A DNA stretch of 30,788 bases from Bacteroidales bacterium. GTDB lineage: Bacteria; Bacteroidota; Bacteroidia; Bacteroidales; UBA932. Under the pieces are notes generated by a model. It worked only from the letters and a program-made list of their open reading frames with translations. It was not told where the DNA came from and did no database searches. A program made the translations under genes and the position numbers. The stretch's first letter is position 1; every line of letters starts with the position of its first letter. The stretch covers positions 1 through 30,788 of the forward strand of contig JAILIM010000013.1 in assembly GCA_024695285.1 (NCBI GenBank), given 5' to 3'. Positions 7,661 to 14,282 of the stretch are shown piece after piece.

Positions 7661-8217
7661 TGTTGTATTACTTTAAAAAATAATTATCACAAAACCCTAA
7701 ATCCTTGACCTTCAATGAGATAGCCCACAAAGGCCTAAAATTTTGGACTGCAAAGTTAGTAAAAAATTTGCAAATAGCAAGTGCTTCCTGAAAATTTTTC
7801 AAACATTTTCGACACGGAATTTTTCAGCTAACTATGCCATTTTCAGCGCACTTACATCACCAGCCCCAAATTTCCTCCCAACATTTTCGACATGACCAGC
7901 GCAAATTTCTCCGTTGTACATTTTTTGGTAGTCCTCAGCGCCGTGAGACACAACTGGCTGACAGTCAGCAATAACAAAATAACCGATTGCTCCATCTGGC
8001 GCAATCTGGTTTTTATAAGTGGCTAACAGCCAATTATTTACGCCTCACGGATCCGGCGCCGCAGGAGCGGTCAGGGGGTTTCGGGGGGAACGCCCTATGG
8101 GGAGCTCGAGGGGCCTCCCTCGTTATAAGTAGCGGGGCGTAGCCCCCTGGGGGTGCAGGGGGATAGTAGGTTCGTTCTGCGAAATACGAAGTATTGCAGC
8201 GCTAACCTTCTCGCTGG
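7661..8217. other. gene-free, hairpin- and repeat-rich region upstream of rplP
   Basis: I see no credible gene here. The first 100 bases are AT-rich and hold the rplP promoter. Between 7802 and 7921 short direct repeats occur (a 13-base copy at 7802-7814 and again at 7880-7892). A 13-base palindrome lies at 7957-7969, followed by inverted repeats at 7985-7990/8001-8006 and 8021-8033. From 8050 to 8160 the DNA turns strongly G-rich on the plus strand, with short hairpins such as that around 8106-8122. The base composition is unlike both flanking operons. It could be an accumulation of dispersed intergenic repeats or the scar of a rearrangement. Confidence 0.5.
7751..7781 (-). promoter_or_regulatory. 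Bacteroidota-type promoter for the rplP operon
   Basis: On the minus strand a perfect TAnnTTTG -7 element (TAACTTTG, 7751-7758) is preceded, 19 bases upstream, by CTTG (7778-7781), a one-base variant of the TTTG -33 element. Transcription would start near 7746 and give a leader of about 85 bases before rplP. The region is AT-rich and lies directly upstream of the first gene. Confidence 0.6.
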
Positions 8218-8242
8218 CTATTTAGCGAGCGAGAAGGTTAGC
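8201..8242 (-). terminator. 15-bp perfect hairpin overlapping the end of the DUF4270 gene
   Basis: The arms 8201-8215 and 8228-8242 are perfectly complementary over 15 bases with a 12-base loop. The TAG stop codon of the DUF4270 gene (8218-8220) lies in the loop, and the upstream arm encodes part of the protein's last residues. No T-run follows on the minus strand, so this is not a classical rho-independent terminator. It may stabilise the mRNA end, act with Rho, or be a repeat element that replaced the gene's end. Confidence 0.45.
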
Positions 8243-9930
8243 TCTAGGCGGGGCCTTAAAGAAGGGTCGGAGGCGGTGGGGCCGTGGAGGGAGGCGCAGT
8301 AGTAGCGGTCCTTGTCGAGCATCTCCTGGGTGGACTTGGAGGTGCTGGAAGATGAGGCCTGGGCGTACTGGGACATGAGGGCGTAGGTGTAGTAGTTGGA
8401 GTAGTAGTCACCGTAGCCGCCGTAGCCGCCGTAACCGTAACCGCCGTAGCCATAGCCGCCGTAGCCGCCATAACCGCCGTAATACATACTATTATAATAG
8501 TTCTGATATGCGAGCATCTGGTAGTATGCGTCCAGGTCGGAGGAACTGCTGGAGCTTTCGACCACCTCCATAGCGTTGATTATGAGCCAGATGTCGTATT
8601 CACCGCCGAAGAGTTTCTTGCGCTTGAACGTCTCGTTGGACGGCTCCCCCGCTTCCGGAGTCTCACGGATCTTCAGGAGCTCCTGGAGATGGTAGGTGAT
8701 GTCGGGGGAATAACAGAGAAGGCTGCGGTTGATATTGCCGTGGTTCTCATTCTCGGAGCTGGAATCGGTCAGGCCGGCGAAGACGACGGTAGTGTCGGTC
8801 TGGCGTATGCGACAGGTCGGACTCAGCACCGCAGGATACTTGAACATCTCCCTGTAGTCGTCCGGGAACGGGAAAGGCAGCACGATGGTGGCCTTATTGA
8901 TGACGGCCTCCTCGGGCACGCCCCCTTTGGAGCGAATCATATCCTCCGCCATGTGCTTGAGAGACAGCGCAGAAATGACTGGCTTGAGGCCGCCGCCGCC
9001 CTCGATGAGCACCTTGTCGGCAGCGGGGCCGGCGAGCGCCGCGGTCTCCTGGGTGGTCAGGTTGAGGCAGTACTCCGGGTAGTTGCCGCGGGACGTGACG
9101 GTGAACAGCGAATCCAGCGTGGAGAAGGCGTTGAGGCCGTAGGCAAAGAAGAACGCCGTATCCTTCTCTGCCACGCCGTCGTAGTCGTAGTCACACTTGA
9201 GCGACAGCTGGGCGTAGTTGCCGACCACGTATTTCACTTTGCTGTCGTAACCCACCTGCAGTTCGAACATGTTGATGCGGCCGCCCTGGCCCATCGGCAG
9301 GTCGGTGCTGATGTAGATGCCCGGGATCTTCTTCTGGTATTTGCCGAAGTCGGAAAGGTCGTCCTGGGTGATGGACAGGAACCTGCGGGCGTACTCTTCA
9401 GTGAAGTCGAATGTCAGCGAATCGGTGCCGGAGACCACAGGGTTGCCGTCCACTATGGATTTAGAATAGTCCACCTGCACGGTCTTGCCGTTGATGTCGA
9501 AGTCCCTGCCGGGCGACATGGGGGCGGCGAGAGAGTGGACCCTGACGTTCTGGATGATGTGCTGCTGGTCGGAGCGGGAGAAGGACAGGGTGTCGAACGC
9601 CGCAGCAAAATGGAAGCGTTCCACCTTCACGGCCTTGAGGTTGCCGAAATCGAGGGTGTCGAGCACGGGCACGAGCGTCATGGCGCTGCTGCGGGTCGTC
9701 AGGCCGTAGACATCGTCACGGATGGCTCCGATGGTTATACGCGTCTGGGAAAAGCCGGACAGGGAATCCGCCTGAAGCATCATCACGGAGCCGGCGGGCA
9801 GGGGCGCCTCGACGGGATAAATCAAATATGTCTGGTCGGCCGGAATGAGGTTACCCCCAAGTTCCGGATCCACATTCACACAAGACAGGCAGCATAACAG
9901 GAGTGCTACCCCGGTCAACTTGAACTTCAT
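8218..9930 (-). CDS. DUF4270 family lipoprotein
   Basis: This 570-residue protein matches the DUF4270 family of Bacteroidota lipoproteins, whose function is unknown. It begins MKFKLTGVALLLCCLSCVNVDPELGGNLIP, with a lipoprotein-type signal (Cys17) and the acidic mature start typical of the family. Most of it looks like beta-rich secreted protein. Near the C-terminus there is a Ser-rich stretch, then a run of Gly-Gly-Tyr repeats (plus-strand DNA 8411-8482) and another Ser-rich stretch, which appear to be a low-complexity insertion. I chose the ATG at 9930, 4 bases after the upstream GT5 gene, over longer forms lacking a signal at the start. The pairing of this family with the short glycogen-synthase-like gene is common in Bacteroidales. 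Confidence 0.8.
   Translation of the reverse strand: MKFKLTGVALLLCCLSCVNVDPELGGNLIPADQTYLIYPVEAPLPAGSVMMLQADSLSGFSQTRITIGAIRDDVYGLTTRSSAMTLVPVLDTLDFGNLKAVKVERFHFAAAFDTLSFSRSDQQHIIQNVRVHSLAAPMSPGRDFDINGKTVQVDYSKSIVDGNPVVSGTDSLTFDFTEEYARRFLSITQDDLSDFGKYQKKIPGIYISTDLPMGQGGRINMFELQVGYDSKVKYVVGNYAQLSLKCDYDYDGVAEKDTAFFFAYGLNAFSTLDSLFTVTSRGNYPEYCLNLTTQETAALAGPAADKVLIEGGGGLKPVISALSLKHMAEDMIRSKGGVPEEAVINKATIVLPFPFPDDYREMFKYPAVLSPTCRIRQTDTTVVFAGLTDSSSENENHGNINRSLLCYSPDITYHLQELLKIRETPEAGEPSNETFKRKKLFGGEYDIWLIINAMEVVESSSSSSDLDAYYQMLAYQNYYNSMYYGGYGGYGGYGYGGYGYGGYGGYGDYYSNYYTYALMSQYAQASSSSTSKSTQEMLDKDRYYCASLHGPTASDPSLRPRLELTFSLAK
8411..8482 (-). repeat. 9-bp tandem repeat encoding Gly-Gly-Tyr units
   Basis: The DNA consists of imperfect copies of a 9-base unit (plus strand gtagccgcc and variants with taaccg or catagc), encoding consecutive GGY and GYG triplets. 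It lies inside the DUF4270 gene. Such a repeat can change length by slippage in steps of three residues without loss of frame. Confidence 0.85.
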
Positions 9931-9934
9931 TGCG

Positions 9935-10753
9935 TCAGATCGTGTCGTAAAAAGCGTTGTACGCATCGATATAGCTCCCTGTCTGCATGGCTGCCTCATC
10001 GTACTGGAGGGTCGGAAGCTTGAGCGACCTGCAATACCTCAGCAGCTTGGGATCGACGTCAGGGGAGCCGACAATAATGCCGTCGGCGTACTGGATGGCG
10101 GTTTTAGCAAGATTTATGCCATCCGGCTTCTTCAGGAAGGCGAGATCCGCCGCCGCGAGGCCGCCGAAGGCCGCCTTGTCGGCAAAGCCGGTGCGGAACC
10201 CGGAGGCGGGCGTGTCGCCGTAAAGGGAAAGGACTATTTTACTGGAAGAAAATATGGGATCGTCCTTATATGCTTTCTTGAGATAGGCGGGCAGCAGGTG
10301 GGAAATCCAGCCCTGGCAATGGATCACGTCAGGGGCCCAGCGGAGCTTCTTCACGGTCTCGAGCACTCCGCGCGCGAAGAAAATAGTGCGCTCGTCGTTG
10401 TCGGGGAAAAAGATGCCGTTGTCATCGGCGTACAGCTGCTTGCGGCGGAAATAATCCTCATTGTCGATGAAATACACCTGGATATGCGCGGAAGAAATAG
10501 AAGCCACCTTTATAATCAGCGGGTGGTCGACGTCGGAGATGATGATGTTCATCCCGGAAAGCCGTATCACTTCGTGCAACTGGTTCTTACGCTCGTTTAT
10601 AAACCCATAACGGGGCATGAACGAACGGATTTCCCTCTTCCTCTCCTGAACACCCTGCGGAAGGGCCCTGGCTATCGTAGCGATTTGAGACTCCGGGAGA
10701 TAGGGGCACATCTCGGAGTTCACAAACAGGACTTTATTTACTTTTTCTGCCAT
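9935..10753 (-). CDS. short GT5-type glycogen/starch synthase-like protein
   Basis: The 272-residue protein matches the N-terminal starch-synthase catalytic domain of the GT5 family (KVLFVNSEMCPYLPES, GVQERKREIRSFMPRYGFINERKNQLHEVIRL, ARGVLETVKKLRWAPDVIHCQGW). Full GlgA enzymes have about 480 residues, with a second Rossmann domain that binds ADP-glucose. That domain is absent, and so is the KxGGL motif near the start. The protein is therefore unlikely to be a standard glycogen synthase despite how relatives are named; a regulatory or altered role is possible. The ATG at 10753 is preferred over a GTG six bases upstream. It is followed 4 bases later by the DUF4270 gene. Confidence 0.8.
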   Translation of the reverse strand: MAEKVNKVLFVNSEMCPYLPESQIATIARALPQGVQERKREIRSFMPRYGFINERKNQLHEVIRLSGMNIIISDVDHPLIIKVASISSAHIQVYFIDNEDYFRRKQLYADDNGIFFPDNDERTIFFARGVLETVKKLRWAPDVIHCQGWISHLLPAYLKKAYKDDPIFSSSKIVLSLYGDTPASGFRTGFADKAAFGGLAAADLAFLKKPDGINLAKTAIQYADGIIVGSPDVDPKLLRYCRSLKLPTLQYDEAAMQTGSYIDAYNAFYDTI

Positions 10754-10758
10754 TCGCA

Positions 10759-10766
10759 CAAAGATA
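10759..10766 (-). promoter_or_regulatory. -7 element of the GT5-like/DUF4270 operon
   Basis: The minus strand has a perfect TATCTTTG (TAnnTTTG) that ends 5 bases before the ATG at 10753. No good TTTG lies at the expected distance upstream. If used, the transcript would have almost no leader. Confidence 0.45.
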
Positions 10767-10775
10767 AGAATTTTT

Positions 10776-10804
10776 TTTGAAATATCGATAATTCACTATA
10801 TTTG
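10776..10804 (+). promoter_or_regulatory. Bacteroidota-type promoter for ftsX
   Basis: TTTG (10776-10779), a 17-base spacer, then TATATTTG (10797-10804) match the TTTG / TAnnTTTG consensus perfectly. The ftsX ATG at 10823 is 18 bases downstream. This promoter diverges from the one serving the GT5-like gene. Confidence 0.75.
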
Positions 10805-10822
10805 AAGTCTATTTGGGAGATT

Positions 10823-11704
10823 ATGGCAAAAAAAGAAGAGAACAAGATAATCCGCCGGCGGCTGCGCAACGCCTATGCTTCCAGCATCATCAGCATCAGC
10901 CTGGTGCTCCTGCTCATCGGCGTGGCGGCCCTGCTCATAGTCAACGCCCGCTCCGTATCCGATTATTTCAAGGAGAACATGCAGCTCTCCGTGATCCTGA
11001 AACAGGACACCACGGACGAGCAGGCCGCCTCCTACCGTAAATCCATCGAGACTCTTCCCTTCATCAAGGGCACGCACCTGGTGTCCCGGGAAGAAGGTGC
11101 GGCGGAGCTTGCGGAGATGCTCGGAAGCGACTTCCTCGAAATCTTCGAGACCGCCCCGGTGCCGGTGTCACTGGAAATCACGCTCCACGGCGACTACGTG
11201 ACGCCGGACAGCGTAGCCTTCGTGCGCCGGGCCCTCGCCGCCTCACCCGTTGTGGAGGAGGTCGAGTACCAGCAGTCACTGGTGGAGACGCTCAACAACA
11301 ACCTGACGAAGATTTCCATGGTGCTGGGCGTGTTCATACTCCTGATGCTGTTCATCTCCTTCGTGCTCATAAACAACACGGTGCGCCTGGGGGTCTTCTC
11401 CCGCCGCTTCACCGTGCACACCATGCAGCTGGTGGGCGCCACCCGCAGATTCATCCGCAGGCCGTTCATGAAAGGCGCTCTCGCCCAGGGACTTATCTCG
11501 TCCGTACTGGCCCTTGCGGCGCTTTCCGGCGCGCTCGCCCTTCTGAACCGTTCGTTCCCACAGATGTTCGCAGTGATAGAGCTCAAGTCGCTGCTTATCG
11601 TGGCAGGCGTAGTGATGGTGTGCGGCGTGACGATTTGCCTGCTGAGCACGTACCTGGTGGTTAATAAACTCGTGTCCCTGGACAAGGACCGCTTATATTA
11701 TTAA
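10823..11704 (+). CDS. ftsX: cell division protein FtsX
   Basis: FtsX is the membrane subunit of the FtsEX complex, an ABC-type system that controls peptidoglycan hydrolases at the septum. The 293-residue protein has the FtsX plan: basic cytoplasmic N-terminus (KIIRRRLRNAY), one membrane span at about residues 15-38, a periplasmic domain to about residue 165, and three further spans (around ISMVLGVFILLMLF, GALAQGLISSVLALAAL and LLIVAGVVMVCGV). The conserved VRLGVFSRRFTVHTMQLVGATRRFIRRPF lies between spans 2 and 3. FtsE is not next to it, which is usual in Bacteroidota. The ATG at 10823 is chosen because it lies just downstream of a perfect promoter. Confidence 0.93.
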   Translation: MAKKEENKIIRRRLRNAYASSIISISLVLLLIGVAALLIVNARSVSDYFKENMQLSVILKQDTTDEQAASYRKSIETLPFIKGTHLVSREEGAAELAEMLGSDFLEIFETAPVPVSLEITLHGDYVTPDSVAFVRRALAASPVVEEVEYQQSLVETLNNNLTKISMVLGVFILLMLFISFVLINNTVRLGVFSRRFTVHTMQLVGATRRFIRRPFMKGALAQGLISSVLALAALSGALALLNRSFPQMFAVIELKSLLIVAGVVMVCGVTICLLSTYLVVNKLVSLDKDRLYY

Positions 11705-11710
11705 GATTCT

Positions 11711-11941
11711 ATGGAAAAGATGGCAATGTCCCGGAAGGGCATCAAGTTCATGCTCGCCGGACTGCTGGTGATGGTGGCCGGTTACATCCTGATGATGGGT
11801 GGAGTGAGCCCGGATCCCAATGTGTTCAATTACGCCATGTTCGACGCCCGCCGGCTGGTGGCTGCGCCGCTCGTGATCATAGCCGGCATCGTGCTGGTGG
11901 TGGTGTCCATCATGGGACGTTTCGACAGCAAGGAGGAGTAG
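11711..11941 (+). CDS. DUF3098 small membrane protein
   Basis: The 76-residue protein has two hydrophobic spans (about 13-31 and 50-68) separated by the segment GGVSPDPNVFNYAMFDARR, the hallmark of DUF3098. Its function is unknown. The family is almost always found between ftsX and uppP in Bacteroidota, as here (6 bases after ftsX, 3 bases before uppP), which suggests a role in envelope synthesis or division. An internal ATG three codons in is an alternative start. Confidence 0.88.
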   Translation: MEKMAMSRKGIKFMLAGLLVMVAGYILMMGGVSPDPNVFNYAMFDARRLVAAPLVIIAGIVLVVVSIMGRFDSKEE

Positions 11942-11944
11942 GCT

Positions 11945-12745
11945 ATGGACTGGTTTCAGGCATTGATTCTCGGGCTCGTTCAGGGCCTTACGGAGTTCCT
12001 CCCCGTCAGCAGCAGCGGGCACCTGGCTATCGGAAAGGCGCTTCTCGGCATCGAGCCGGCGGAAGACCTGGTGTTCGAAGTGACGGTCCACGCCGCCACC
12101 GTACTGGCCACCATAGTGGTGTTCCGCAAGCAGATATGGGAGCTCCTGTGCGGGCTCTTCAAGTTAAAGTACAACTACGAGACCGACTACATCGCAAAGC
12201 TCTGTGTGTCAATGATTCCCGTATTCATCGTGGGCATGTTTTTCAAAGACGCCGTCGAGTCGGCCTTCGGGTCGATGCTGATCGTCGGTCTGGCGCTGAT
12301 CGTGACCGCCTCCCTGCTGACTTTTTCCGACTGGATGGCAAAAAGGCAGAAGGAAGTGAAGGAGCACCGTAACGGGATTTCTTTCTGGCAGGCGCTCGTG
12401 GTCGGTATCGGTCAGGCGATGGCGGTGATTCCGGGCCTTTCGCGCTCCGGAACGACCATCAGTACCGGTCTAATCTGCGGCGTGAAGCGGGAGAAGATGG
12501 CGCAGTTCTCGTTCCTGATGGTGCTGGTGCCGATCCTCGGTGAGGCCTTCCTGGATATCGTCGGAGGCGACATGGCGGCTTCCGGAGTGGGCTTCCTGCC
12601 GCTCGCCGTAGGCTTTGTGGCGGCCTTCGTTTCCGGGCTATTCGCCTGCAAGGTGATGATAGCCCTGGTGCGCAAGGCCCAGCTCAAGTGGTTCGGGCTC
12701 TACTGCGCGCTCGTGGGTCTGGCCGTGCTCATATTCCTTGTCTGA
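11945..12745 (+). CDS. uppP: undecaprenyl-diphosphate phosphatase UppP (BacA)
   Basis: This inner-membrane enzyme removes a phosphate from undecaprenyl diphosphate, recycling the lipid carrier for peptidoglycan and other surface polymers; high levels confer bacitracin resistance. The 266-residue protein shows both active-site motifs: GLTEFLPVSSSGHL (residues 14-27, Glu17 and the Ser run) and PGLSRSGTT (163-171, Arg167). About eight hydrophobic spans are expected. The end of the DUF3098 gene supplies AAGGAGGAG about 6 bases before the start, which may act as a ribosome binding site. It overlaps the next gene by one base. Confidence 0.96.
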   Translation: MDWFQALILGLVQGLTEFLPVSSSGHLAIGKALLGIEPAEDLVFEVTVHAATVLATIVVFRKQIWELLCGLFKLKYNYETDYIAKLCVSMIPVFIVGMFFKDAVESAFGSMLIVGLALIVTASLLTFSDWMAKRQKEVKEHRNGISFWQALVVGIGQAMAVIPGLSRSGTTISTGLICGVKREKMAQFSFLMVLVPILGEAFLDIVGGDMAASGVGFLPLAVGFVAAFVSGLFACKVMIALVRKAQLKWFGLYCALVGLAVLIFLV

Positions 12746-13485
12746 TGCGGACGAAAGTCTACTTTGTCGCCGACGTCCACCTGGGGCTGCGGAGTGCGGA
12801 CCCGGAGGAGCGGGAACGGCGTTTCCTGGCGTTCCTGGACGGCATTCCGGAGGAGGACACGCTGGCGCTGTACCTGCTGGGCGACATATGGGATTTCTGG
12901 TATGAATACAGGGACGTAGTGCCCAGGGAAGGCGCCCGCGTGGTGGCTAAGTTCGTCGCCCTGATGGACGCCGGAGTGCAGGTCTGTTTCTTTCCCGGCA
13001 ACCACGACATCTGGTGCTATTCCTTCTTTGAGAGCATCGGGATGCGCCGCTGCGAGCAGCCCCAGCTGACGGAAATCGGCGGCAAGGCCTTCTGCCTCGG
13101 CCACGGCGACCTGCTCGGCGGCGGCAGGAAGGGCTACAAGCTGATGAACAGCATCTTCAAATGCCGCTTCGTTCAGGCCCTGTTCAGCACCCTGCACCCC
13201 TGGATAGCCTTCCGCCTCGGCCTTGGCTGGTCCGGCGGCAACCGCAAGCACCACAAGCCCTACCATTTCGGCAAGGACGGATTGGAACACGAACCGCTCT
13301 ACCGCTTTGCGACGGAGCAGTCGGAAGCCGTCCACGTGGACTTCTTTATCTTCGGTCACTTCCACGACGCCGTGGACATGGCCCTGCCCACCGGCGCCCG
13401 CCTCATCGTCCTGAAAGACTGGATCTCCGGCGGCACTCCCCACGCCCTCTTCGACATCTCAGACGGCTACTTGCTGGCGGAATAG
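12745..13485 (+). CDS. lpxH: UDP-2,3-diacylglucosamine diphosphatase-like metallophosphoesterase
   Basis: LpxH removes UMP from UDP-2,3-diacylglucosamine in lipid A synthesis at the inner membrane. The 246-residue protein has the full calcineurin-like metal-binding set: Asp10 and His12 (ADVHLG), Asp47 (GDIWDFW), Asn86-His87 (GNHD), His120 (GHGD) and His205/His207 (GHFH). The segment LHPWIAFRLGLGWSGGNRK fits the Bacteroidota LpxH group. The TGATG overlap with uppP suggests translational coupling. In many Bacteroidales truB follows uppP, so this is a local variation. LpxH is the best call, but substrate assignment rests on family similarity. Confidence 0.83.
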   Translation: MRTKVYFVADVHLGLRSADPEERERRFLAFLDGIPEEDTLALYLLGDIWDFWYEYRDVVPREGARVVAKFVALMDAGVQVCFFPGNHDIWCYSFFESIGMRRCEQPQLTEIGGKAFCLGHGDLLGGGRKGYKLMNSIFKCRFVQALFSTLHPWIAFRLGLGWSGGNRKHHKPYHFGKDGLEHEPLYRFATEQSEAVHVDFFIFGHFHDAVDMALPTGARLIVLKDWISGGTPHALFDISDGYLLAE

Positions 13486-13501
13486 CGCTTAGCGCTTTTT
13501 C
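13484..13501 (+). terminator. short hairpin with T-run after the lpxH-like gene
   Basis: AGCGC (13484-13488), a 3-base loop and GCGCT (13492-13496) are followed by T residues to 13500. The stem overlaps the stop codons of the two converging genes. It is short, so termination may be weak. Confidence 0.4.
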
Positions 13502-14184
13502 TTGACTTCGCTCTTGAGGCGGTCTGTCTTGATGACTGTCTTGCGGGGGGCTTCCCAGAAGACGGAATAGTAGAACTGGTCCCACTGGCCGGAATCCCAG
13601 ATCTGGACCAGTTCCTCGATCCGGGCGTCACGGCCGTTGGGCTCGTAGCGGGCTTTGAGGTCCTGGGCGAAGATTTTCGCGATGACCTGCCAGAAATTGG
13701 CCGCGAATCCGCTCTCGTACTCCTTGATGATATCGAAGGCACTGACTCCGCACTCGCGGTCGACCAGGCGCATCAGCAGCACGCCCTGGGAGGTCGTCAT
13801 CTGTTTGATATCCTTGGTGAACATTCCCAGAAGCTCCTTTTCGACCTGCTTGATGTACTGGGTGCGCTGGGAGCGCTTGGTCACGTCGGCCGCGATAGTG
13901 CTGTCGACCTGCGCCATCAACTTGCGCCCGACCAGGGCATAGGGGTAAATCTTGTTGAAGTTGTAGACCAGGCGGTACTCCTTGCGCCAGTCGCCGCTCT
14001 TCATCTTGCGGCCGCGGGGAAACACCCAGATAGGGTCGATGGTGTCGAAGAAGGTCGTGTCGCCGTCGTGGGCCTCATAATACATCGGGTAGCCCGCGGG
14101 CTTCTTGAAGTCCAGGGACTGGGCGCCGAGCGAAACCGCACCGAGGGCGGCCAGGAGCACGATTATGACCTTTTTCAGATTCAC
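13489..14184 (-). CDS. DUF4294 family exported protein
   Basis: The 231-residue protein fits DUF4294, a Bacteroidota family of unknown function. It has an N-terminal signal sequence (KKVIIVLLAALGAVSLGAQ), the family's IDPIWVFPRGRKMKSGDWRKEYRLVYNFNKIYPYA, KQVEKELLGMFTKDIKQMTTSQGVLLMRLVDREC and a C-terminal amphipathic part (SGFAANFWQVIAKIFAQDLKARYEPNGRD). The likely start is a GTG at 14184, because no ATG lies at the beginning of the signal sequence. It is a single-gene unit, convergent with the lpxH-like gene (3 bases between the stops) and divergent from the MFS gene. Periplasmic location is inferred from the signal. Confidence 0.8.
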   Translation of the reverse strand: MNLKKVIIVLLAALGAVSLGAQSLDFKKPAGYPMYYEAHDGDTTFFDTIDPIWVFPRGRKMKSGDWRKEYRLVYNFNKIYPYALVGRKLMAQVDSTIAADVTKRSQRTQYIKQVEKELLGMFTKDIKQMTTSQGVLLMRLVDRECGVSAFDIIKEYESGFAANFWQVIAKIFAQDLKARYEPNGRDARIEELVQIWDSGQWDQFYYSVFWEAPRKTVIKTDRLKSEVKKKR

Positions 14185-14188
14185 GCTG

Positions 14189-14196
14189 CAAATATA
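14189..14196 (-). promoter_or_regulatory. -7 element of the DUF4294 gene
   Basis: The minus strand has TATATTTG (14189-14196), a perfect TAnnTTTG, only 4 bases before the presumed GTG start. No clear TTTG is seen 17-23 bases upstream. It is the exact reverse complement of the -7 element of the divergent MFS gene. Confidence 0.4.
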
Positions 14197-14247
14197 CACA
14201 AATATTGAGCCATAACCATTACTATTATAATATCAAAAAAAAATAAT

Positions 14248-14255
14248 TATATTTG
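14248..14255 (+). promoter_or_regulatory. -7 element of the starch operon (MFS gene)
   Basis: TATATTTG (14248-14255) matches TAnnTTTG and lies 27 bases before the MFS start codon. The upstream DNA is very AT-rich with no TTTG at the proper distance. A weak -33 would fit a promoter that needs an activator, as sus promoters do, but no operator is recognisable. Confidence 0.5.
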
Positions 14256-14282
14256 TGGGCTTAACACACATTGCACTGACTG

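Noticed and set aside
7832..7921. Minus-strand 29-codon frame in the S10 break region
   Set aside because: Its repeated VENV motif reflects the direct DNA repeats; no promoter, no family and too short to support as a gene.
7661..8217. A remnant of rpsC or another S10-operon gene
   Set aside because: No S3 or other ribosomal protein motif was recognised on either strand; the stretch has stops in all frames.
7661..8260. An insertion sequence or transposase at the S10 break
   Set aside because: There are hairpins and short repeats, but no transposase frame and no clear terminal inverted repeats with target duplication.
8689..9897. Plus-strand open frame of 402 codons opposite the DUF4270 gene
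   Set aside because: Shadow of the lipoprotein gene; composition typical of an antisense frame.
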